From Paenibacillus zeisoli (lineage in GTDB: Bacteria > Bacillota > Bacilli > Paenibacillales > Paenibacillaceae): a stretch of 64,000 nucleotides of DNA. The stretch is from positions 682,001 through 746,000 of the forward strand of contig NZ_RZNX01000001.1 of assembly GCF_003994465.1 (NCBI RefSeq), written 5' to 3'. The notes below the pieces were generated by a model, which saw only the letters and a list, made by a program, of their open reading frames with translations, had not been told where the DNA came from and searched no databases. The number at the start of each line of letters is the position of its first letter. Within the stretch, counting starts at the first letter, position 1. A program made the translations under genes and the position numbers. Of this stretch, positions 37,033-44,192 are shown piece after piece.

Positions 37033-37128
37033 ATGGAATTCTTTTATCCGGATAGTCTGTTTATTGGAGGTCTTCTCGTTATGGTTATTCTGTATATTCT
37101 AGACGAATCAATGTCCAAGAAGAAATAA
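37033..37128 (+). CDS. Small single-pass membrane protein, 31 residues
   Basis: An ATG with AAAGGAAC about 9 bases upstream opens a 31-residue frame, MEFFYPDSLFIGGLLVMVIL then YILDESMSKKK. It has one hydrophobic segment (about 9-23) and a positively charged end, as expected for a small membrane peptide with a cytoplasmic C-terminus. A promoter candidate and a hairpin lie upstream. Its last 21 bases overlap the end of the convergent gene on the minus strand. I do not recognise a family. Support is the start signal, the promoter and the membrane pattern; conservation is not known. Confidence 0.5.
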   Translation: MEFFYPDSLFIGGLLVMVILYILDESMSKKK

Positions 37129-37452
37129 GTAAGCTTGTGAGGATACGGCTAGAACACTAATCAAGAAGATACTCATGACATCATATTGAATTCTCATATT
37201 CCGCCTGAAGATGGAGTGGGCCAGAATTTCGATTCCCAGCAAAATGAAATAGATCGGCCACCACGCCTTAGCTGCTGCCCAGCTTGAATATCCATACACG
37301 TGTGAGATAAGGATGACAATCCCCACAATGAGCAGAGATAGGCCCATCGTGAGTGTACCCACCCGCCATTTTGCAGCACTCGTTCTCTGAATTTCATAAG
37401 ATCTGACATAGACAGGTTGCACTGAATTATAAGAGTTAGAATCGATCTTCAT
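37108..37452 (-). CDS. Small membrane protein with LiaI/DUF5668-like region
   Basis: 114 residues from the ATG at 37452, which has AAGGAAC 7 bases upstream. About 30 polar residues precede three hydrophobic segments: VGTLTMGLSLLIVGIVILIS, WWPIYFILLGIEILAHSIF and the C-terminal VMSIFLISVLAVSSQAYLFL. The pair of segments around WWPIYFILLGIE resembles the LiaI-LiaF-like/DUF5668 module found in envelope-stress membrane proteins. It overlaps the preceding gene by 17 bases and is the last of the ECF sigma operon. Likely part of the membrane response controlled by that sigma factor; specific action unknown. Confidence 0.78.
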   Translation of the reverse strand: MKIDSNSYNSVQPVYVRSYEIQRTSAAKWRVGTLTMGLSLLIVGIVILISHVYGYSSWAAAKAWWPIYFILLGIEILAHSIFRRNMRIQYDVMSIFLISVLAVSSQAYLFLLGH

Positions 37453-38551
37453 CAAAGTTCCTTCTCTCCACATGAACTCCTGATGGCTTCCGCTTAGTTC
37501 CAGTTAGCAGCTTCAAGCCTCCGCCAATCAATACTACGGATACAATAAAAGGCTTCAAATATTTATTGACCCTATATTCAATCCAGAGCCCAGGATAGTG
37601 AGAGGCCAGGTAAGGCACAATCAAATTCAGACTGATATAATAAAGCCCCAGAAGAAGAAGAACGGTTCCGAGCAGCCGCTTATGATTTCCAAGTCCCTCA
37701 ACTAGAGGTTTGTCAGTCAAAGGCTCTCTCCCATATCTGCTGGTCAGCTGCAGTCCGTCAAAGAAGCTGAAGAACCAGATCAAAGGCAGCAGGAACAGGA
37801 ATAAAGACAGACGGATCACATCAATGATATAGAACGTCCCCATGAACAGAATCATGAGCTGAATCCCTCGTCTTTGAAGTCCTAAGTACATCTGTCCAGC
37901 ACCTGGAATCACTGACAGCAGAGTGGCTATTACTTTACTCCGTCGACCGTTCTCACGGCCTACCTCCCATTCGTCAAATAAAGTCCGGTCTGTTACTATC
38001 TCTCCTGATTGCTTACGATGAATGCACTGCACCGCGTCAAACATGCAGTAAAGCCAAATTACAGGCAGAACCCCCAGGAAGATCAGGAATGCTGAATCGT
38101 TCGTGATCCCTGACACAAAGACAAGCATGGTAATCGTGCCAAAGAAGGCCACGAGAAAAGATAGTCCTCTTTGCATCAGTCCCATGTAGAAATGACCCAA
38201 TCCAGGTACAAAGGACAGCAGGATCGTAAAGAAGCGTTCTGCATCCTGCCGTCCGCTAAGCTCAGCAGAATGGGCATAACCTGTATGGTTTCCCTGGCCA
38301 GGATAGTCCCTTAGCAGCACAATGAACAGATCAAACATACTCACTCCCCACACGATAGCCGCACAGACAATTCCTAAGATAAACGGTTCACCACTATTGC
38401 TTAGAAGAGCTAAAGAGAACCCTCCTAATAAAAATCCGCAGAAAAACAGCATATAGAAGAAGCATCTAATCTTTTTTTCCCAATATAAATGTCCCAGTCC
38501 AGGCAAAAAGTTCATAAAAAAAGCAGTGACCCGATTTCGTACTACCGGCAT
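37436..38551 (-). CDS. Polytopic membrane protein with three internal PGxG repeats
   Basis: 371 residues from the second in-frame ATG (38551), which has AAAGG 9 bases upstream. Three homologous units are visible, starting FMNFLPGLGHLYW, LLSFVPGLGHFYMGLMQRG and LLSVIPGAGQMYLGLQRRG. Each continues with two membrane helices and ends with a W-x4-FD pattern (WGVSMFD, WLYCMFD, WFFSFFD). The unit resembles the TM2-type hairpin. Two further helices are at the C-terminus. The repeats suggest triplication of a two-helix membrane module. It follows the anti-sigma gene by 17 bases. No function is known to me. Confidence 0.8.
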   Translation of the reverse strand: MPVVRNRVTAFFMNFLPGLGHLYWEKKIRCFFYMLFFCGFLLGGFSLALLSNSGEPFILGIVCAAIVWGVSMFDLFIVLLRDYPGQGNHTGYAHSAELSGRQDAERFFTILLSFVPGLGHFYMGLMQRGLSFLVAFFGTITMLVFVSGITNDSAFLIFLGVLPVIWLYCMFDAVQCIHRKQSGEIVTDRTLFDEWEVGRENGRRSKVIATLLSVIPGAGQMYLGLQRRGIQLMILFMGTFYIIDVIRLSLFLFLLPLIWFFSFFDGLQLTSRYGREPLTDKPLVEGLGNHKRLLGTVLLLLGLYYISLNLIVPYLASHYPGLWIEYRVNKYLKPFIVSVVLIGGGLKLLTGTKRKPSGVHVERRNFDEDRF

Positions 38552-38568
38552 TTCATTCATCCTTTCTC

Positions 38569-39027
38569 TTACTTGTGATTATTCCATGTATCCAGCCAGC
38601 TTGTTGCTTTGTTCATCCACTGCTCGCTGTAAGGCTTGCTGTCTTCCTTCACCATATCATCGGCGTTTATAGTTAGCTGATCGAAGAATCCCGAGGTAAT
38701 TAGCAGCAGAGTAATCGACGCTGCAACCGTATAGTGCGTAATCGGATGTTTGATCCAAGACCACCTGGAATCCGCCTTAACCGGCTTAGGTGGAGCTGCT
38801 GAGGAATCTGTTAAAGGCAGGGCTTTCATCACTCGGTCTGTAAAATCATTTGTATTCGGCAGTTCCGGAAGCTCTTCATCCATACTTTCCAATACTTCCA
38901 GATATTCTATCAAGACTGCTTCATCTTCAATTAACATTTGTTCCAATTCTGCCTGCTTGTTCGTGCTTAGTTCACCGAGTATGTACTGTCTCCATATTTG
39001 CTGACGCTGCATGTCCGTTTCTCTCAC
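38569..39027 (-). CDS. Anti-sigma factor, membrane anchored
   Basis: 152 residues from a GTG at 39027 that overlaps the sigma stop (GTGA, 39024-39027) and has GGGGGAGG 7 bases upstream. The N-terminal part (MRETDMQRQQIWRQYILGEL, then KQAELEQMLIEDEAVLIEYL) resembles the sigma-binding helices of anti-sigma factors; no HxxxCxxC zinc motif is present. One membrane segment follows (about 100-118, THYTVAASITLLLITSGFF) and a short extracytoplasmic tail of about 35 residues ends the protein. It probably sequesters the sigma factor encoded just upstream. Identification is mainly by position and topology. Confidence 0.82.
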   Translation of the reverse strand: MRETDMQRQQIWRQYILGELSTNKQAELEQMLIEDEAVLIEYLEVLESMDEELPELPNTNDFTDRVMKALPLTDSSAAPPKPVKADSRWSWIKHPITHYTVAASITLLLITSGFFDQLTINADDMVKEDSKPYSEQWMNKATSWLDTWNNHK

Positions 39028-39572
39028 GACCAATCCTCCCCCTTCCAATGCTCTCTCATCCAATGTCTGGCCCGGTAAAGTCTGGACTCCACTGTCTTCA
39101 CTGCAATGCTCTGATCGGCGGCAATCTGCTCATAACTTTGTTCTTTCACATAAAATGCAGTGACAATCTCTCTATGAGAATCCGGAAGTTCATTGATCCG
39201 GCTGACCACTCTCTGAATACGTTCTTGTCTTAACACGCGATCCAGCGTCCCCTCATCGGAAGATGGAATATGCTTAAGTACCTCTTCACTCTCCCATTCT
39301 TCTTCCCTGCGCCTAACACGCCTTCGTTTGCAGTCAATGGCTTTGTTAATACAAATCCTTGTGATCCACGTCTTAAACCCTTGAGAACGATACTCGGGGA
39401 GAGACTTATAGACTTGGATGAACGTCTCCTGAGTGGTGTCCTCTGCTTCTTTCTGATCATGCAGAACCGAATATGCCATCCGGTAAAGGTACGGACCGTA
39501 GTCGCTCACCAGCTCTCTGAATGCGTCTTGGTTCCCCTGCAGGATCTGGCTGATCCGAAGCTCTTCTTCTAT
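39024..39572 (-). CDS. ECF-type RNA polymerase sigma factor, apparent AUA start
   Basis: The product contains region 2 (YRMAYSVLHDQKEAEDTTQE, WITRICINKAIDCKRRR) and region 4 (LPDSHREIVTAFYVKEQSYE, TVESRLYRARHWMREHW). The first conventional start, GTG at 39509, would remove the first 21 residues of region 2. The frame continues upstream as EEELRISQILQGNQDAFREL, a typical ECF beginning, and at that point the codon is ATA (39572-39570), 6 bases after a perfect AAGGAGGGG. A stop lies 11 codons further up, and no ATG, GTG or TTG occurs between. I therefore place the start at ATA, giving 182 residues, the family norm. A sequencing error is the alternative. Confidence 0.85.
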   Translation of the reverse strand: MEEELRISQILQGNQDAFRELVSDYGPYLYRMAYSVLHDQKEAEDTTQETFIQVYKSLPEYRSQGFKTWITRICINKAIDCKRRRVRRREEEWESEEVLKHIPSSDEGTLDRVLRQERIQRVVSRINELPDSHREIVTAFYVKEQSYEQIAADQSIAVKTVESRLYRARHWMREHWKGEDWS

Positions 39573-39828
39573 TGCTCTCCCCTCCTTCCAACTAAATAGA
39601 CGTCACTGTCTCCATGAACCCCTGCATAAATTTATAATTTTTTATAAAAAACTGATAACTAACGAGAGAGATCACCTACATTCCTGATCTCTTGCGGACA
39701 GAACTATAGCAGGTCATTAGGAAATTTGATTCCTTAAGGCCGGCATATCTGAATACTTTTCGTAGTCACCAGACGTATCCACAGGTAACCTGCTGGTTCT
39801 TAAAGTAACATTTACAACGATGTTCACA
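39573..39828. other. Intergenic region upstream of the ECF operon
   Basis: About 255 bases without a credible gene. On the minus strand it should hold the ECF operon promoter. A perfect inverted repeat AGAGATCA-N10-TGATCTCT is at 39667-39692; it has no T-tract and could be an operator. An 11-codon frame at 39592-39627 lies just before the sigma ribosome binding site but has no ribosome binding site of its own. Confidence 0.5.
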
Positions 39829-39856
39829 TTAAAAAGAGGCTGTTCAAACAGCCTCT
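39829..39856 (-). terminator. Terminator of the asnS-dnaD unit
   Basis: AGAGGCTGTT and AACAGCCTCT form a 10-bp stem with a 2-base tip, followed on the minus strand by TTTTTAATG. It lies 33 bases after the dnaD stop. Confidence 0.85.
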
Positions 39857-39889
39857 CAGCTGAACGAACAACCTCTCTAGTATATCATC

Positions 39890-40582
39890 TTATTTGCTGT
39901 TTCCACGGAATCGTTGGGTATATGCTTTGGCGTCTTGGGCTGTCTTGACCCGATTGCGGCTCCACTCTAGGAGAATACGGTCAATATACCGGAAATGCAC
40001 TTTACCTGCAAACACGGCTTCCTTCAATGCAAGCCGGATCAGTTCATCAGGATAACCGTCTTGATCCAACCAGCCGGAAATTGTCTCACATTCCATTGGG
40101 GATAAAGGCCGGGCAAATTCCTTTTCGAATACCACGAAAAGATTACGCTGCTGATCCTCTGAAGAAGCGGGCTCCTCCGCCTTGGAAAAACGTTCCTTCT
40201 GGCGCTCGGCCGCCGCATCTTCAGCAAGACATACACTTAACTTGTGATACATTCCCGTCAGATTATATCGTTCAGATCGCAGTCCGGAATGGTCGGTAAC
40301 CTCATCAATGGCAAGCCAACCGTCTTTCATAAGCTTGCGAATTCCGCTGGCCACCACAGAAGGAGCAGCTCCCATTCTTCGCTCAATGTCCTCCATGGAA
40401 GGGAAATCGATTTGTTCAAGCTGCTTGAAAGCCAGCAGTTGAATTAACAACATGACTTCTGTGTCACTAAGTTTGAGCTTACGGTAATGGGCCAGCAAGG
40501 CATAGGGTATACTGGCTGAACCCTTTTCCAGCCCATATGCTATGCCATTCGCCCATACCTTCCAACCTTCGCCCATTCCCAT
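39890..40582 (-). CDS. dnaD: DnaD-domain primosome protein
   Basis: 230 residues. The N-terminal winged helix (about 20-100) shows IPYALLAHYRKLKLSDTEVM and FPSMEDIERRMGAAPSVVAS; the C-terminal DnaB_2/DnaD domain (about 145-215) shows FEKEFARPLSPMECETISGW and the YxxxIL motif in FRYIDRILLEW. DnaD helps load the replicative helicase at oriC and at restart sites. It lies directly after asnS, as in Bacillus subtilis. AGAGGTGA is about 10 bases before the ATG. Followed by a terminator. Confidence 0.92.
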   Translation of the reverse strand: MGMGEGWKVWANGIAYGLEKGSASIPYALLAHYRKLKLSDTEVMLLIQLLAFKQLEQIDFPSMEDIERRMGAAPSVVASGIRKLMKDGWLAIDEVTDHSGLRSERYNLTGMYHKLSVCLAEDAAAERQKERFSKAEEPASSEDQQRNLFVVFEKEFARPLSPMECETISGWLDQDGYPDELIRLALKEAVFAGKVHFRYIDRILLEWSRNRVKTAQDAKAYTQRFRGNSK

Positions 40583-40631
40583 CCAACATTCACCTCTTTA
40601 ATTCAGGAACAACGCAAGGTTGTATTACTTA

Positions 40632-41927
40632 TTACGGGTACAGCCGGTACAGAGTACGCGGGAACGGAATCGTCTCACGTACGTGGTCAAGTCCGCATAT
40701 CCAGGCTACAGTCCGTTCAAGTCCTAGACCAAACCCAGAGTGAGGAACCGATCCATATTTGCGCAGATCCAAGTACCACTGATAAGTCTCTGTGGACAAG
40801 TTATGCTCCTTAAAGCGCTCTTCCATAAGCTCAGGGTCATCGATCCGCTGAGAACCTCCAATAATCTCCCCATATCCTTCTGGAGCAATCATATCGGCAC
40901 AGAGTACCACATCTGGACGATTCGGATCCGGCTTCATATAGAATGCCTTGATATCCTTTGGATAATGAGTAATAAAGACCGGTTTCTCATAACGTTCAGC
41001 AATCGCTGTCTCGTGTGGAGCACCAAAATCTTCACCCCATGGAATATCAAAATCCTGAGTGTGCAGGAATTCAATGGCTTCATCGTAAGTTATACGAGGG
41101 AATGGTGCTTGGATTCTCTCCAGCTTGGAGACATCGCGTCCAACAGCTTCAAGCTCTGCCTTGCAGTTCTTGAGAACAGACTGGACCACATAAGAAATGA
41201 AATTCTCCTGTACCTTGAGACTTTCCTCATGATCTGTGAAAGCCATTTCCGGTTCGATCATCCAGAACTCGATCAGATGCCGGCGGGTCTTAGACTTCTC
41301 CGCGCGGAAAGTAGGTCCGAATGAGTAGACTTTACCCAGCGCCATAGCCGCGGCTTCCATATAGAGCTGACCACTTTGAGTCAGATAAGCATCTTCATCA
41401 AAATATTTGGTGTGGAACAAGTTGGTTGTTCCTTCGGCTGAGGTCGGCGTCAAAATCGGCGGATCCACCAGGGTGAACCCGTTGTCATCAAAGAACTGCT
41501 GAACCGCGCGGATAATTTCCGCCCGAATAACCATGATGGCACGCTGCTTCGACGAACGAAGCCATAAGTGCCGGTGATCCATCAAGAAATCAACCCCGTG
41601 CTCCTTTGGAGTAATCGGATAGTTCTCGGTAATATGGATGATCTCGATATTCGTTACAGTCAGTTCATAACCAGAAGCGCTACGCGGTTCCTCGCGGATA
41701 ATGCCTTCAACATACAGCGAGCTTTCCTGAGTCAGGCTCTTGGCTTTGTCCCAAATCTCTTCAGAGACTTCACTCTTTACAACCACGCCTTGAATGTACC
41801 CTGTACCATCGCGAAGCTGTAGAAATTGAATCTTCCCGCTCGAACGCTTGTTGTTCACCCAAGCACCGATGGTTACTGTCTCCCCGACGTGATTACCTAC
41901 TTGACGAATCACTGATTTGACCGCCAT
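40632..41927 (-). CDS. asnS: Asparaginyl-tRNA synthetase
   Basis: 431 residues, normal for bacterial AsnRS. OB-fold anticodon-binding domain at the N-terminus ([20 protein letters not shown]), then the class II catalytic core with motif 2 [20 protein letters not shown] and motif 3 [20 protein letters not shown]. Charges tRNA-Asn with asparagine in the cytoplasm. GAGGAGAGAG precedes the ATG. It starts 29 bases after ackA and ends 49 bases before dnaD on the same strand, so the ackA-asnS-dnaD genes may be read together. Confidence 0.96.
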   Translation of the reverse strand: MAVKSVIRQVGNHVGETVTIGAWVNNKRSSGKIQFLQLRDGTGYIQGVVVKSEVSEEIWDKAKSLTQESSLYVEGIIREEPRSASGYELTVTNIEIIHITENYPITPKEHGVDFLMDHRHLWLRSSKQRAIMVIRAEIIRAVQQFFDDNGFTLVDPPILTPTSAEGTTNLFHTKYFDEDAYLTQSGQLYMEAAAMALGKVYSFGPTFRAEKSKTRRHLIEFWMIEPEMAFTDHEESLKVQENFISYVVQSVLKNCKAELEAVGRDVSKLERIQAPFPRITYDEAIEFLHTQDFDIPWGEDFGAPHETAIAERYEKPVFITHYPKDIKAFYMKPDPNRPDVVLCADMIAPEGYGEIIGGSQRIDDPELMEERFKEHNLSTETYQWYLDLRKYGSVPHSGFGLGLERTVAWICGLDHVRETIPFPRTLYRLYP

Positions 41928-41956
41928 GTTATCTCTCTCCTCTAAGTACTGCTATA

Positions 41957-43171
41957 TTATTGAGCCTGCTTGGCTTCCTGTACAATTCGGTTCGTATCCC
42001 GGGCAATAACAAGTTCTTCATTCGTTGGCACAACAAGTACCTCAACTTTGGAGTTAGCAGATGAAATCCGGCGAGGCTCACCCGAACGGATCTTGTTCAG
42101 CTCAGGATCAATCTCTACGCCCAGATAAGACAGGTTCTGGCAGACCTTCTCGCGGACAACTACAGAGTTCTCTCCTACACCAGCCGTGAACACAATTACA
42201 TCTACCCCGTTCATAGCTGCTGCATAGGCACCGATGTATTTGCGCAGACGATACTCGTACATCTCGAATGCAAGCGTAGAATTTGCCTCACCAGCCTCCA
42301 TGCCATCGGTAATATCACGCATATCACTGCTGACACCGGAGATCGCGAGCAATCCGCTGTGTTTGTTCAGCATGGAATTCACTTCACTAATCGAAAGCTC
42401 CTCTTTATTCATGACAAAAGTAACTACCGCAGGATCCAGATCCCCGCTTCGTGTACCCATCATTAGACCCTCTAGAGGGGTTAGACCCATTGAAGTATCT
42501 ACAGAGACACCACCCTCGACTGCTGTCAGGCTGGCACCATTACCGATATGGCAGGTGATGATCTTAAGGTCTTCAATAGGCCGCTCGAGATACGCAGCAG
42601 CTGCTTTACTTACATATTGGTGGGATGTACCATGCGCTCCGTACCGGCGAACATGATGCTTCTTGTACAGTACTCTTGGAATAGGATACAAGAATACTTT
42701 CTCTTCCATCGTCTGATGGAAGGCGGTATCAAATGCAACAACTTGCGGTACGCCTGGCATGTTCTTCTCGGCAGCGTTAATCCCCATAATAGCCGGAGGA
42801 TTATGTAAGGGAGCCAGATCAAAGAGTCTGCGGATCTCAGCCTTAACTTCTCCCGTAACCAGGGCAGATCCTTTGAATGTCTCCCCGCCGTGTACGACAC
42901 GGTGTCCGATTGCTTGAATCTCGTCGACTGAATTCAGCACCCCGTGCTCTTTGTCTGTCAGCTTATCAAGCACTTTACGAATTGCAGTTGTATGTTCAAG
43001 AATTTCACTTACCTCAGTAACTTCTTCTTTGTTCGTAGGTTTGTGCGTCAGAATAGAAGAATCCATACCGATCCGCTCCACAAGACCCTTGGCAAGGACT
43101 GACTCATCCTCCATATTATACAGCTGATATTTCAAAGAAGAACTTCCCGCATTGATTACGAGAACTTTCAT
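41957..43171 (-). CDS. ackA: Acetate kinase
   Basis: 404 residues of the ASKHA fold. Signatures: VLVINAGSSSLKYQLY at the start, VAFDTAFHQTM with the catalytic Asp region, YGAHGTSHQYVSK, CHIGNGASLTAVEGG, MMGTRSGDLDP and FTAGVGENSVVVRE. It interconverts acetate plus ATP and acetyl phosphate. Its ATG overlaps the TGA of the dehydrogenase gene (43168-43171), an uncommon partner, as ackA often pairs with pta. A butyrate kinase is less likely because the length and the MMGTRSGDLDP motif fit AckA. Confidence 0.94.
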   Translation of the reverse strand: MKVLVINAGSSSLKYQLYNMEDESVLAKGLVERIGMDSSILTHKPTNKEEVTEVSEILEHTTAIRKVLDKLTDKEHGVLNSVDEIQAIGHRVVHGGETFKGSALVTGEVKAEIRRLFDLAPLHNPPAIMGINAAEKNMPGVPQVVAFDTAFHQTMEEKVFLYPIPRVLYKKHHVRRYGAHGTSHQYVSKAAAAYLERPIEDLKIITCHIGNGASLTAVEGGVSVDTSMGLTPLEGLMMGTRSGDLDPAVVTFVMNKEELSISEVNSMLNKHSGLLAISGVSSDMRDITDGMEAGEANSTLAFEMYEYRLRKYIGAYAAAMNGVDVIVFTAGVGENSVVVREKVCQNLSYLGVEIDPELNKIRSGEPRRISSANSKVEVLVVPTNEELVIARDTNRIVQEAKQAQ

Positions 43172-44040
43172 ATCCGGTCACCATCCTTGTCGTATTTGAA
43201 AAAGCCTTCGCCAGTCTTAACGCCCAGGTTCCCGGCACGGACCATTTTCTTAAGTACAAAGGAAGGGCGATATTTGAGTTCACCGAATTCACGGAACATA
43301 CGCTCCAGTGCGGCAAGTACGGAATCCAGTCCGAAACGGTCAGCCATTTCAAGCGGTCCATAATTGAACTGATACCCGATCCGCATGGAGTCATCGATGT
43401 CTTCTGCCGTTGCTACGCCTTCACCCAGGACGTGCAGCGCTTCGTTAATAAGAATGCAGATAATACGTGAAGTCACAAACCCTGGAGATTCGTAGACCAT
43501 AATACCGCGCTTCTCAACAACTTCCTCAACAAAACGTTTGGTGTTATCAAATGTACTATCAGAAGTCTTCAACCCGCGAATGATTTCAACCAGGTCAATA
43601 CGGGATACTGGATAAATAAAGTGCATGCCGATGACACGTTCCGGATACATGGTACCTCCGGCAATTTCGGTCAGGCTGAGTGTTGAAGTATTGCTAGCTA
43701 GAATAATATTGCTCGGGCATACTTGGTCAAGCTGGGTGAAGACTTCTTTCTTCGCATCCAAATCCTCCGAAATCGTCTCGATCACCATATCGCAGGATCC
43801 AAGTTCGGCAAAATGGGTTACTTTTTGAATACGGGAAAGAATCAATTTCTTCTCCGCCTGGGTGATTGCCCATTTCTCAAGCTGCTTATCCAGGCTTGTC
43901 TCTATCATGCTGTAAGCATGGTTCAATTTGTCCGGTGTTTCCTCAACGAGCAGAACTTCAAGTCCCTTGGCTGCGAGCATTTCACAAATGCCTTGGCCCA
44001 TCGTACCGCCACCGATAACGCCTATTTTTTTAAAATACAT
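43168..44040 (-). CDS. 3-hydroxyacyl-CoA (3-hydroxybutyryl-CoA-type) dehydrogenase family protein
   Basis: 290 residues from the ATG at 44040 with GGAGAGAG upstream. Rossmann motif IGVIGGGTMGQGICEML, SNTSTLSLTEIA with the catalytic Ser, and GMHFIYPVSRIDLVEIIRG with the catalytic His and Glu. It departs from well-studied enzymes at two places: HFIYPV instead of HFFNPV, and GFVTSR where they have GF-V-NR, so the usual active-site Asn is Ser. The C-terminal domain ends FKYDKDGDR. Expected reaction: NAD-dependent oxidation or reduction of a 3-hydroxyacyl-CoA, but the substrate may differ. Coupled to ackA. Confidence 0.85.
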   Translation of the reverse strand: MYFKKIGVIGGGTMGQGICEMLAAKGLEVLLVEETPDKLNHAYSMIETSLDKQLEKWAITQAEKKLILSRIQKVTHFAELGSCDMVIETISEDLDAKKEVFTQLDQVCPSNIILASNTSTLSLTEIAGGTMYPERVIGMHFIYPVSRIDLVEIIRGLKTSDSTFDNTKRFVEEVVEKRGIMVYESPGFVTSRIICILINEALHVLGEGVATAEDIDDSMRIGYQFNYGPLEMADRFGLDSVLAALERMFREFGELKYRPSFVLKKMVRAGNLGVKTGEGFFKYDKDGDRI

Positions 44041-44080
44041 GGTGTCTCTCTCCATCCTTTGTATTAATCTCCATACATCT

Positions 44081-44086
44081 ATTATA
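44081..44086 (-). promoter_or_regulatory. -10 box before the dehydrogenase-ackA unit
   Basis: TATAAT on the minus strand, 41 bases before the dehydrogenase ATG. A matching -35 at 17 bases (GATGTA) is weak. Confidence 0.4.
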
Positions 44087-44154
44087 CCCTCGATGTCGAA
44101 TAATACATCTTTTTATACCCAACATATAATAATATCTTAGCACGAATAAAAAGT

Positions 44155-44192
44155 AAAAAAAAATTACCAACCTGAAAAAATCAGGCTGGTAA
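44155..44192 (-). terminator. Terminator of the FtsH-like gene
   Basis: A 12-bp stem TTACCAGCCTGA / TCAGGTTGGTAA followed by nine T residues on the minus strand. The stop codon of the protease gene is inside the 5' arm. Confidence 0.92.

Noticed and set aside
39024-39509. GTG at 39509 as the sigma factor start
   Set aside because: Would remove conserved region 2 residues and has no ribosome binding site, while the frame above it is clearly ECF-like with a perfect site before ATA.
39592-39627. 11-codon upstream frame before the sigma gene
   Set aside because: Ends just before the sigma ribosome binding site, but has no ribosome binding site itself; too short to support.
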